Shown: positions 1-7,281 of the stretch, piece after piece
Position numbering within the stretch: position 1 is the stretch's first letter
How the letters are laid out: each line of letters begins with the position of its first letter
Source: Chloroflexota bacterium
Lineage (GTDB): Bacteria > Chloroflexota > Anaerolineae > Caldilineales > Caldilineaceae
NCBI GenBank assembly: GCA_003577365.1
Contig: QEUY01000211.1
Span: 1-11,876 of the forward strand
Direction of reading: 5' to 3'
DNA length: 11,876 nucleotides
Notes under the pieces: model-generated
Seen by the model: the letters and a program-made list of their open reading frames with translations, nothing else
What the model was told of the DNA's origin: nothing
Databases searched by the model: none
Program-made: the position numbers and the translations under genes

Positions 1-18
1 GTTGGGATTTCTAGCGTG

Positions 19-1116
19 TCATTCATAGAGAACACATCGCACCTTGCGTCCAGGCTCCAGTTCCAAAAAAGGCGGGTCCTTTTGGTCGCACACGCCGCGA
101 ATCGCCAGGCGACAGCGCGGGTGGAACGGGCAGCCCTGGGGGATCGAATAGGGGTCCGGCACAGTCCCCCGGATCGCCGCCAGCCGCCCGCTGACCCCCT
201 CCGCCGACTTGCGCCCCAAGCGCGGGATCGAACGCAGCAGCGCCTGGGTATAGGGATGCTTGGGGTCATAGAAGATGGTGTCGACATCTGCCATCTCCAC
301 GACGCGGCCCAAATACATCACCACCACATAGTCTACCATCTGCGCGATCACCCCCAAATCGTGAGTGATGAAGATGATCGCCATGCCAAACTCTTCCTGC
401 AGATCGCGCATCAGCGTCAAAATCTGCGCCTGCGTCGTCACATCCAGCGCCGTGGTCGGCTCGTCGGCAATGAGCAAACTGGGCCGGCAGGCCAGCGCCA
501 TGGCAATCATGGCGCGCTGGCGCATGCCGCCGCTCAGTTGGTGTGGGTAGCGGTCAATCGTGCGCGAGGGCTGCGGCATATTGACGCGCGCCAGCATGTC
601 GATGGCCTGCCGCCGCGCCTCCTCTTTGCTCACCTCCTGATGCAGCAAGATCGCCTCGGTGATCTGGTTGCCGATCGTATGCACCGGGCTGAGCGAGGTC
701 ATCGGCTCCTGAAAGATCATCGAGATCTCGGCCCCGCGGATGCTGCGGATGCGGTCGCCGTTGGCATCTAGCTTCGCCAGGTCAATCACCTCGCCCGCTG
801 GGGCGGGCGCGCCAAAGGAGGCCGTCTCCCCCTCCATCCCCTGATGAAACAGGATCTGCCCCCCCACCACACGGCCCGGCGGCGGCACAATGCGCAGGAG
901 CGACCGCGCCATAACCGATTTGCCGCAGCCGCTCTCGCCCACCAGCCCCACCGTCTGGCCGCGCTGCACCGTCAGATCGACCCCGTCGACGGCGCGCACA
1001 ATCCCTTGCGCCAGAAAGAAATGGGTCTTGAGGTCGTTTACCTCCAACAGCAGGGGCCGGTTGTCCGTCTGCGCCGCCGGCGCAGCCTTCGCTCCGGCCA
1101 GAACCGTATCGGCCAT
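19..1116 (-). CDS. dppD: ABC transporter ATP-binding protein, Opp/DppD family
   Basis: One of two ATPase subunits that power a peptide/nickel-family ABC importer at the inner face of the membrane. Seen, counting from the ATG at 1116: Walker A GESGCGKS at about 60-67, Q-loop IFQEP near 134, signature LSGGM at 194-198, Walker B LLIADEP at 214-220 and switch His 252. The C-terminal oligopeptide-ABC domain has four cysteines (about C329, C335, C343, C361) in the CX5CX7C...C layout that holds a 4Fe-4S cluster in characterised DppD proteins. A GTG at 1122 is in frame, but it overlaps the AGGGGG ribosome binding site at 1127-1122; the ATG lies 5 nt after that site and is preferred (365 residues). 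The gene starts 9 bp after the dppC stop, so translation is probably coupled. A somewhat long insertion (about residues 93-122) lies between Walker A and the Q-loop. Substrate cannot be read from an ATPase. Confidence 0.93.
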   Translation of the reverse strand: MADTVLAGAKAAPAAQTDNRPLLLEVNDLKTHFFLAQGIVRAVDGVDLTVQRGQTVGLVGESGCGKSVMARSLLRIVPPPGRVVGGQILFHQGMEGETASFGAPAPAGEVIDLAKLDANGDRIRSIRGAEISMIFQEPMTSLSPVHTIGNQITEAILLHQEVSKEEARRQAIDMLARVNMPQPSRTIDRYPHQLSGGMRQRAMIAMALACRPSLLIADEPTTALDVTTQAQILTLMRDLQEEFGMAIIFITHDLGVIAQMVDYVVVMYLGRVVEMADVDTIFYDPKHPYTQALLRSIPRLGRKSAEGVSGRLAAIRGTVPDPYSIPQGCPFHPRCRLAIRGVCDQKDPPFLELEPGRKVRCVLYE

Positions 1117-1121
1117 GCGCA

Positions 1122-1127
1122 CCCCCT
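1122..1127 (-). promoter_or_regulatory. Ribosome binding site of dppD, deciding the ATG start
   Basis: On the minus strand AGGGGG sits 5 nt before ATG 1116 and overlaps both the dppC stop codon (TAG, 1128-1126) and the alternative GTG at 1122. This favours the ATG and suggests that ribosomes finishing dppC re-initiate here. Confidence 0.6.
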
Positions 1128-2260
1128 ATTTGGCATACGGGTCGGCGGCATCGCGAATGCCGTCACCCAGGAAATTGAACGCCAACACCGTCAGCACCAC
1201 CGCCAACCCCGGCGACAACCCCCAGGGGGCCAGCGCCACCGAGCGCACATTTTGCGCCTCCTGCAACAATACCCCCCAACTGATCGCGGGGGCGCGCAGC
1301 CCCAGCCCGATAAAACTCAACCCGGTCTCGGCCAGGATGATCGCCGGGATCGAGAGCGTCAGCGAGGCGATGATGTGGCTCATAAACGACGGGACCATAT
1401 GGCGGAAGATGACACGCGCTTGGCTCGAGAAAACGCCCGCGCACCACGCGCGCCAGCCCCGTCCAGCCGATCAACGACAGCACGATCGTCACGCCAAAAT
1501 AGAGCCGGATCACCGGCCAGTTGGCCGGTAGCGCCGCCGCCAACCCCATGATCAGCGGGATCTCCGGGATCGACCGCACCAGTTCAATCGTGCGCTGGAT
1601 CAGGTTGTCGACGATGCCGCCATAGTAGCCCGATATCCCCCCCAAAACGATGCCCAGTACCAGGCTGATCGCAATGCTGACCAGGCCGATCGTCAGCGAG
1701 ATGCGCGCGCCGTAGGCCATGCGCGAGAAGAGGTCGCGGCCCAGCCGGTCCGCGCCCAGCAAAAAGACGCCCTGCTCCTCGCGGTCGGCGTCGATGCCGA
1801 ACAGATGGCGATCCATCGTCCACCGGCCCCACATCTGATATTCCGGCCCTTTTACAAAAAAGCGGATCGGATACATGGTGGTGCGGTCTTCGACATAGGT
1901 CGTGCGCAGTGTTTTCGGGTCACGCTCGCGCTCGGTCAGATAGACAAAGGGCCGCCGCAAACGGCCTTCGTTGTCGATAAAATGAATGCGCGTCGGCGGG
2001 GCCAGCTTATAGCGCGCAAACGTCTCTTCGGGTAAATAGGGCGCGACAAACTCCGCAAAGGCCGCCACCCCATAGAGCAGCACGACGACCACCGCGCTGA
2101 CCACCGCCAAGCGATGGCGCAGAAAGCGCCACCACATCAACTTGGCATAGGAAGCAACATAAATCTTTTCTTCTTTGACGCTCTCGACCTCGGCGATCTC
2201 CTCTTCCGCAACGGCGTCGCGTTGGGGGTCGTCATACCACCGTCGTTCGACAGATTCCAT
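1126..2260 (-). pseudogene. dppC: ABC transporter permease DppC, broken by frameshift and internal deletion at the EAA coupling loop
   Basis: Second membrane subunit of the importer (binding-protein-dependent transport inner membrane component). The ATG at 2260 follows AGGGAG at a normal distance and comes 32 bp after dppB. The first frame reads well for 279 codons to about 1424: a charged N-terminus, a membrane helix near residues 49-72, a long extracytoplasmic insertion (about 73-165), the family motif LGADRLGRD at 168-176, helices from about 186 on, and LARVVRGRFL at 269-278. The sequence then continues in another frame from about 1425 (SQARVIFRHMVPSF...) to the stop at 1126, with normal DppC helices and the ending NFLGDGIRDAADPYAK. 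Family members carry about 16-18 more residues between RGRFL and ARVIFRH, including the first half of the EAA motif that docks on the ATPase. The lesion is therefore a net loss of 3n-1 bases (about 47-53 bp), not a one-base slip. A real mutation or an assembly error are both possible. Confidence 0.85.
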
Positions 2261-2292
2261 ACTCACTCTCCCTACTGCTGCTTCAGTGCAGC

Positions 2293-3279
2293 CTAGCTCA
2301 GCCGGATGCGTGGGTCGACAATCGCCAATAGGATATCCGAGATCAGCGTGCCCACGACGGTCAGCGTGCTCAGCAGCAGGATGAAGCTCCCGGCCAGATA
2401 CATATCCTGTGACGTGAGCGCACGCAGCAGCATGGGGCCTTCGGTCTGCAACCCCAACACCACCGCTACCAGCGTCGCCCCCGAAATCAGACTCGCCAGC
2501 GACCAGCCCACCGTGCTGAAGAAGGGGTTCAGCGCCACCCGCACCGGATATTTCCAGATCAGGTTGCGCTCTTTCAGCCCCTTGGCGCGCGCCGTCTCTA
2601 CATAGGGTTTGTTTAGCTCGTCCAGCAGATTGGCGCGCGTGATGCGGATATTGCCCGCCGTGCTGCCCACGGCCACAATGATCAGCGGGATCCAGATATG
2701 CTTGAGCATATCCACAAACTTGGCCCAACTCCAGGGCGCAAGGATATACTCCTCCGAGAAGAGGCCCCCGACATTGATGCCCAACTGTGACTGTGCCCAA
2801 AACATCACGATCAACGCCAGCAAAAACCCCGGCGTGCCCAACCCTACAAAGCTGAAAAAGGTCAACAGATAGTCCAACCAGGAATATTGATGGGTGGCGG
2901 AATAGACGCCGATCGGGATGGCGATAAACCAACTGACCAGCAGCGCCGTGCCAGATATCGCCATGGTCAGCCCGATCCGCTCCCAGATCAGCTCGCTCAC
3001 CGGTTTGCGCCACTCAAACGACTGCCCCCAGTCGCCGCGCAAGAGAATCCCAGAGATCCATTTGAAGTACTGCACATAGACCGGCTGGTTCAACCCATAG
3101 CGTTCGCGCAGTGCCTCCATTTCGGCGGCATCGACCTGGTCGCCTTGGGCGCGCAGCTGCGCCACATAGGAGGTCAAATAATCTCCCGGCGGCAGTTGGA
3201 TGATCGTGAACGAGATCAGCGAGATGATAAAGAGCGTGGGGATCATATAGAGCACCCGCCGCACAAGGTAGGCAAACAT
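2293..3279 (-). CDS. dppB: ABC transporter permease, DppB/OppB family
   Basis: Membrane subunit of the importer, intact at 328 residues, the usual length. Seen: an N-terminal membrane helix (about 9-30) with the family start FAYLVRRVLYMIPTLF, the motif RGDWGQSF at 81-88, helices near 105-128, 137-162, 195-212, 258-280 and 297-322, and the ending IVDPRIRL. The EAA cytoplasmic loop is present at about 226-250 (YVETARAKGLKERNLIW), the coupling helix for an ATPase subunit. The ATG at 3279 follows a very strong GGGAGGTGA site with a 6-nt spacer; that site lies in a perfect hairpin described separately. The gene is separated from dppA by 87 bp and from dppC by 32 bp. It forms a heterodimer with DppC, so its function depends on whether dppC is really broken. 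Confidence 0.94.
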   Translation of the reverse strand: MFAYLVRRVLYMIPTLFIISLISFTIIQLPPGDYLTSYVAQLRAQGDQVDAAEMEALRERYGLNQPVYVQYFKWISGILLRGDWGQSFEWRKPVSELIWERIGLTMAISGTALLVSWFIAIPIGVYSATHQYSWLDYLLTFFSFVGLGTPGFLLALIVMFWAQSQLGINVGGLFSEEYILAPWSWAKFVDMLKHIWIPLIIVAVGSTAGNIRITRANLLDELNKPYVETARAKGLKERNLIWKYPVRVALNPFFSTVGWSLASLISGATLVAVVLGLQTEGPMLLRALTSQDMYLAGSFILLLSTLTVVGTLISDILLAIVDPRIRLS

Positions 3280-3285
3280 AAGGGG

Positions 3286-3305
3286 TCACCTCCCACAGGG
3301 GAGGT
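3286..3305 (-). promoter_or_regulatory. mRNA hairpin sequestering the dppB ribosome binding site
   Basis: Read on the minus strand, ACCTCCC (3305-3299), loop CTGT (3298-3295) and GGGAGGT (3294-3288) form a perfect 7-bp, mostly G-C stem, extendable by one U-G pair. The 3' arm is the dppB Shine-Dalgarno sequence itself (GGGAGGTGA, 3294-3286), 6 nt before the ATG. The 5' arm has the same ACCUCC sequence as the 16S rRNA 3' end. No U-run follows, so it does not look like an ordinary intrinsic terminator. It could lower permease synthesis relative to the binding protein, or protect the 3' end of dppA mRNA. Function is inferred; the pairing is directly visible. Confidence 0.6.
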
Positions 3306-3366
3306 ACGGCAGATGGGGCGATCCATCCACCGCACCTCCTCCATCAACTAGGCCGTCAAACGACCG

Positions 3367-5348
3367 CTACGCGTGGGCCTCCGGGTCATCCCAGAAGTAA
3401 GTTTCGGTCTGGAGCAGATGCTCGTCGCCGGTCGGGTCGTCGATCGGCATGCCCTCAATATAGTTGCGGAACCCGTTCTTGACGATGATCAACGCGGGAG
3501 ATTCACCCAAGTAGCCGATCATGGGCAGTTCTTCCGCCCAGATGTCCAGGATGCCGCGGAACAACTCGTTCTGCTTCTCCGGGTCCGGCTCCACCGACAC
3601 CTGATCCCACAGATCCCAAATCTTCCAGATCCAATGATCGGCCGGCGGCTCCTCGGCCACGGGGTGTTCGGGGTCTTCGCGATAGTAGCCCCAGGCCACC
3701 GCCCACGGGCGATCGGGCTGCGTGCCGATAAAGATGATCGGCGCGGCCAGCGGCACGACGGTACGGTCGCCGCCCCAGAACGCCGCCTGGATCTCGTTGG
3801 ACTGGTAGTGCTCGGTGTAGAGTGTGCGCTCGAAATACTTATACTCCGCCTTGACGCCCACGTCGGCATAGTAGCGGACAATCTGCTGCACCGCGTCCTC
3901 GTCGGGCGTGCCGGCCTCTGCCGTGCCCTCGATGATAAAGCTGATCGTCTCGCCGCTGCCATCCTTCCACAGCCGGAAGCCGTCGGCGCCGCGCTCGCTG
4001 TAGCCCGCCCCGTCGAGCAGCTCATTGGCGCGGTCCGGGTCATACTCGATATAAGCGTTGCTGAGCTTCTCATAATAGAGCGGCGACGCGCTGATCGGGC
4101 TGTACTGGCGCGGCGTCTGCATCCCGTCGTAGACCAGCTCGTTCAGGTCCTCGCGGTTGACGGCCAGCGACAGCGCGATACGTACATCGCGGTTCTGGAA
4201 AAACTCACGCAGCCGCGGCTCCTTGGTCGTCTGGTTCAACTGCACGGCGACATGGCCCGCCGAGACGCCGACCAGCACCGTATAATCGCCGCTCTCCTCG
4301 CTCTCCTTATACAGCGTGAAGTTGGCCGTCGCCACATGCCGGTTCTGGAAGTCGATCTCGCCGTTGATGATCCACAGGTCAAAGACGTCGTTCTTCTCGA
4401 AGAAGCGGTGGTTCACCGTATCAATGTAGGGCAACTGCTTGCCGTCGGCATCCACGGCAAAGAAATAGGGGTTGCGCTCCATGATGAACAACTCTTCGGA
4501 GAGTTGGTTCTTGGCAATCCATGGCCCAATGCTCGGCTTCTCCGGGTTCAGATACCAGACATTGCGTGTGGCATAGAACTGGTCCCAACTGTTCTGGCCC
4601 GATTCCGCCACCAGCTTCTCCAGCCCGGCGGCGTCGTCGGTCAAGTCCTTGTGGAACTGCGCCATATAGTGGCCGGGCGAATAGAGCGCGCCAAACTCGC
4701 CGTTCGGGCCGCTCTGGCTCAACCGCGCCAGGCCATAGAGCAGCAGCGGCTTGGGGTTCGCATATTTGAGCTTGAAGGTCACATCGTCCACGACCTCCAG
4801 CTCCATCATCGTGTTGTCGGGGCCGCTGGCCCAGACTGCGTTGCTCACGCCGCCGCCGGAAGGGTTCAACTCTGCGTTGTTCAACTCATGGTCATACCAC
4901 CACTGCACATTGGCCGTGGTGAACGGCTCGCCGTCCGACCACTTCATTCCCTCGCGCAGATGGAAGGTCCACTCCTTCGCATCGTCGCTCAGTTCCCATG
5001 ACTCGACCAGGCGCGGCTTGAGGTTCAGATCGCGGTCATACCAAGCCACCGCACGGTCCTGCAATTTGGTCGGCCCCCAGCGGTCGGAGACGCCCTTGAA
5101 GCCGCGGCGCATCGTCCCGCCATAGTTGCCGGTGGACTCCACCACCTCCATCACCAAGGGGTTGCTCGGCAGCCGCTCGTCGACCGGCGGCAATTGGCCT
5201 TGGGCCACCAAGTCCGAGCCGCCGGCGCTTCGGCTACGGGCGCGGGCGGCTGACCGGCAGGCGCGCCACAGGCCGCCAGCGCCGCCCCAGCCCCGGCAAA
5301 TGCCGTCAGTTGCATGAACTTGCGGCGGGAAATCTCCCTTTTCTGCAT
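3367..5348 (-). CDS. ABC transporter substrate-binding lipoprotein, family 5 (DppA/OppA type), with a one-base frameshift in the linker
   Basis: Extracytoplasmic receptor that binds the importer's substrate. The ATG at 5348 follows AGGAGG with a 7-nt spacer. The N-terminus has a twin-arginine signal, SRRKFM at residues 7-12, an Ala/Gly-rich core and lipobox LAAC with acylated Cys27, then a Pro/Ala-rich linker. This frame reads usefully to about 5220. The mature domain continues in a different frame (GSDLVAQGQLPPVDE onward) to the stop at 3367. Family 5 features follow: NYGGTMRRGF, then LVESWELSDDAKEWTFHLREG and GMKWSDGEPFTTANV. The whole is about 660 residues, as expected for large members. 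Joining the frames needs one extra base, probably near the GCCGGCGGC stretch (5218-5226). The break is in the flexible linker, and no slippery heptamer is present. It may be a sequencing slip or a real mutation; a TTG at 5211 could only start a protein without an export signal. Family 5 receptors bind peptides, nickel, opines or oligosaccharides, so the substrate is open. Confidence 0.86.
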
Positions 5349-5464
5349 TCTTCAGCCTCCTGTTCAGATCTCAAGGGGATCCAACGGGATCCAATTGCAT
5401 CAATACGGAGTGGCAGTGTCGTGTTCGAAGTGCAGAAACCTCCTCTCGTGACAGGATCAACCGG
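5349..5464 (-). promoter_or_regulatory. 116-bp leader between the radical SAM gene and dppA
   Basis: No gene is visible here. Three palindromes of the form RGATCY lie just before the dppA ribosome binding site: GGATCC at 5387-5392, GGATCC at 5377-5382 and AGATCT at 5366-5371. Their centres are 10 and 11 bp apart, so they share a DNA face. The first two belong to a tandem 10-bp repeat (TTGGATCCCG, TTGGATCCCC on the minus strand). CAATTG at 5392-5397 adjoins them. Further upstream a second perfect AGGAGG (5444-5439) has no ATG, GTG or TTG at a usable distance. I see no convincing -35/-10 pair. A regulator site or an RNA element is possible, but nothing proves it. Confidence 0.35.
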
Positions 5465-7222
5465 CTAGGCCGCCGCCGTCTCCACAGCCAGCCAGGGCGG
5501 GCGCGGCAGACGCTGCTCGCTCAAATGGCAGGCATAGAGAAAACGGAAGACATCACTCACATAATACTGTGGATAGGGTTTGTCCGGCAGCGTGTCGAGA
5601 AACCGGCTTTCCACCAGTTCCGCCATGCGCTCGTCCAGGCCCGTCTCTACCGCGTAATCGAAATAGATCGCCAGATCCTTGGCCGGGTCCTCGATCACCC
5701 GCACGCCGTATAGCTCTGGGAAGCGGTGCGCCGGCGAATAGCGCTCCATTAAAAACGTGCCAAAAGCCGCCGAATGAATATAGCCCTTGTGGGCATAGAG
5801 GAAATTTACCGTCTGCTGGGCGTCGGCCAATGTCTCGCCGGGAAAGCCAAAGAAGAAAAAGGTGTGGTTCCAAATGCCTGCCTCGGCGCTCTGGCGCAGA
5901 ATCCGGCTCATATGCTCCAACTGCGTGCCCTTCGCCATGCGGTCAATAATGGGGGCCGACGCGCTCTCCAGACCAAACAGGATCATGCGGCAGCCGCCCG
6001 CCACCATGCCCTGCAGCAGTTCCTGGCTCACCACCTTCTCAAAGCGCGCGCAGCCGCCCCAGACGAATGGGCTGCCCAGTTCGGCCAGCCGCGCCGACAG
6101 GCTCTTCAGGTTGCGCGGCGCGATCGCCTCGTCCGAGAGGAAAATCTTCTTGACGCCATAGCGGGCGTGCAGCGCCTGCATCTGCTCTACCACCTGCTCG
6201 GCGCGCAGTTGGCTGAAGCCGTCGGCCTCGCCGTAGCCCGTGTTGCAAAAGGTGCATTTGCCAAAATAGCAGCCGCGCGCCGTCGTCAGCGGCAGCACCA
6301 ACTCTGGGGCCAAATACTTGTCCAGCTTCAGCCCGTCGAAGTCGGGCAGCGGCAGGTTGGCGATCTTCTCACGCTCGTGCCGCGCGTTCATGCGCATCTG
6401 ACCGCCGTCGCGCCAGATCAAGTTCGGCGCCTGCGCGATCTCCCCGCCGGTCGATACCGCCTTGACCAGCTCCAGCAGCGGCGTCTCGCCGTCGAAGGCC
6501 ACGGCGCTGTCGATCAGGTCAAAGACCGCGGGCGTCGCCATCAACGCCTCGCGCAGCATCGAGATGTGCGGCCCGCCCACCGTCACATGACAGCGCAGCC
6601 CCGCCTCCTTCACCAAATAGGCCAGCGTCATCCCCGGCAGCATCTGCGGCATCGACGGGATCGAGATGCCCACCACGTCCGGCTGCTCTCGGCGGATCTC
6701 CTCCAGCGCCAGGTCGCGATAGATCTCCAAGAACATATTGGTGTGCGGGTCGCGCACGCCGCGCAGCAGCGCCCGGCTCTCGTCCACGGGCACAGCCGCC
6801 TGATAGCTTTGCAGGTGTAAGTCCGCCGGATAATAGGGCAGTGACGCCAGTTCCAGGCTCTCCGCCACCGTCTGGAAGGCGCGCCGCCCCTTGGGTCCGT
6901 CGAAGAACAGGGGGCCGCGCATCACCCGCACTGCGCCCTCCACCTCGGCGATCAAGCGCGGCCCCTCCTGCAGCGCCCACTGCACACGCTCCGCCGGCGC
7001 GGATGGGGTCTGCAAGGCGCGCGGAGCCGCTGCACGGCGGCGCAGCTTTTCCAGGCTGCCGCGCAAATAGGCGCGCGTCAGCACATGCGCAAAGACCTCC
7101 GCATTCAGATCGCGCTGGACGACCTCTACCCCCGCCTGGCGCAAAAACGCGGTCAGCGTCGGCAGCGCCAGATGCGGCATGGTCGGCGTCCAGTTGGGCG
7201 GGAAAAACAGCATCACCTTCAA
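5465..7222 (-). CDS. B12-binding-domain radical SAM protein
   Basis: Probable cobalamin-dependent radical SAM enzyme of unknown substrate, 585 residues, cytoplasmic. The N-terminal half looks like the Rossmann-type B12-binding domain: the start MKVMLFFPPNW, PDVVGISIPSMPQML at 181-195 and the glycine turn VTVGGPH at 213-219. The usual DxHxxG cobalt-ligand motif is absent, so any B12 would bind without a His ligand. The radical SAM barrel begins near 311 with RGCYFGKCTFC: cysteines 318, 323 and 326 give CX4CX2C instead of the common CX3CX2C. FLSDEAIAP (361-369), LFGLES (415-420) and FFFFGFPGET (455-464) follow as expected. The start is TTG at 7222, chosen because GGGGAGG (7236-7230) lies 7 nt upstream and the protein then begins in the typical way; GTG 7216 and ATG 7213 are in frame but too close to that site. 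The gene is inserted between the two halves of the transporter. The family includes methyltransferases and C-C bond-forming or ring-rearranging enzymes; I cannot tell which applies. Confidence 0.88.
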   Translation of the reverse strand: MKVMLFFPPNWTPTMPHLALPTLTAFLRQAGVEVVQRDLNAEVFAHVLTRAYLRGSLEKLRRRAAAPRALQTPSAPAERVQWALQEGPRLIAEVEGAVRVMRGPLFFDGPKGRRAFQTVAESLELASLPYYPADLHLQSYQAAVPVDESRALLRGVRDPHTNMFLEIYRDLALEEIRREQPDVVGISIPSMPQMLPGMTLAYLVKEAGLRCHVTVGGPHISMLREALMATPAVFDLIDSAVAFDGETPLLELVKAVSTGGEIAQAPNLIWRDGGQMRMNARHEREKIANLPLPDFDGLKLDKYLAPELVLPLTTARGCYFGKCTFCNTGYGEADGFSQLRAEQVVEQMQALHARYGVKKIFLSDEAIAPRNLKSLSARLAELGSPFVWGGCARFEKVVSQELLQGMVAGGCRMILFGLESASAPIIDRMAKGTQLEHMSRILRQSAEAGIWNHTFFFFGFPGETLADAQQTVNFLYAHKGYIHSAAFGTFLMERYSPAHRFPELYGVRVIEDPAKDLAIYFDYAVETGLDERMAELVESRFLDTLPDKPYPQYYVSDVFRFLYACHLSEQRLPRPPWLAVETAAA

Positions 7223-7229
7223 ACGAGCA

Positions 7230-7236
7230 CCTCCCC
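7230..7236 (-). promoter_or_regulatory. Ribosome binding site that supports the TTG start of the radical SAM gene
   Basis: GGGGAGG on the minus strand is followed by a 7-nt spacer and TTG at 7222. The in-frame GTG (7216) and ATG (7213) would have 13- and 16-nt spacers. The TTG is therefore the better start and may keep expression low. Confidence 0.55.
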
Positions 7237-7241
7237 ATCAA

Positions 7242-7281
7242 CCTACAACTTCCCCGCCTACAACTTCCCCGCCTACAGCTT
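7242..7281. repeat. 15-bp tandem repeat, about 2.7 copies, spanning the stop codon of the ABC ATPase gene
   Basis: On the plus strand the unit CCTACAACTTCCCCG occurs at 7242-7256 and 7257-7271, followed by a partial third copy with one mismatch at 7272-7281. On the minus strand the first copy is the end of the ATPase gene (AAG CTG TAG). The repeat therefore re-copies the final two codons and the stop twice more, and because 15 is a multiple of 3 all three TAGs are in one frame. It fills most of the 50-bp gap before the radical SAM gene. Slipped-strand duplication is the likely origin. Confidence 0.8.

Noticed and set aside
1..18. Possible terminator or next gene after dppD
   Set aside because: Only 18 bases remain, too little to judge.
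2261..3013. Upstream extension of the dppC frame through dppB, giving an apparent 616-residue protein
   Set aside because: The first part is a shadow of dppB. The real start is ATG 2260, with AGGGAG upstream and a normal DppC N-terminus.
3373..5001. Long plus-strand open frame of 542 codons opposite dppA
   Set aside because: It is the antisense shadow of a GC-rich gene. The opposite strand encodes a clear family 5 binding protein, while this frame has low-complexity Arg/Leu/Val-rich content and no recognisable domain.
5205..5230. Programmed -1 frameshifting in dppA
   Set aside because: There is no X-XXY-YYZ slippery heptamer or obvious downstream stimulatory structure; a missing base is simpler.
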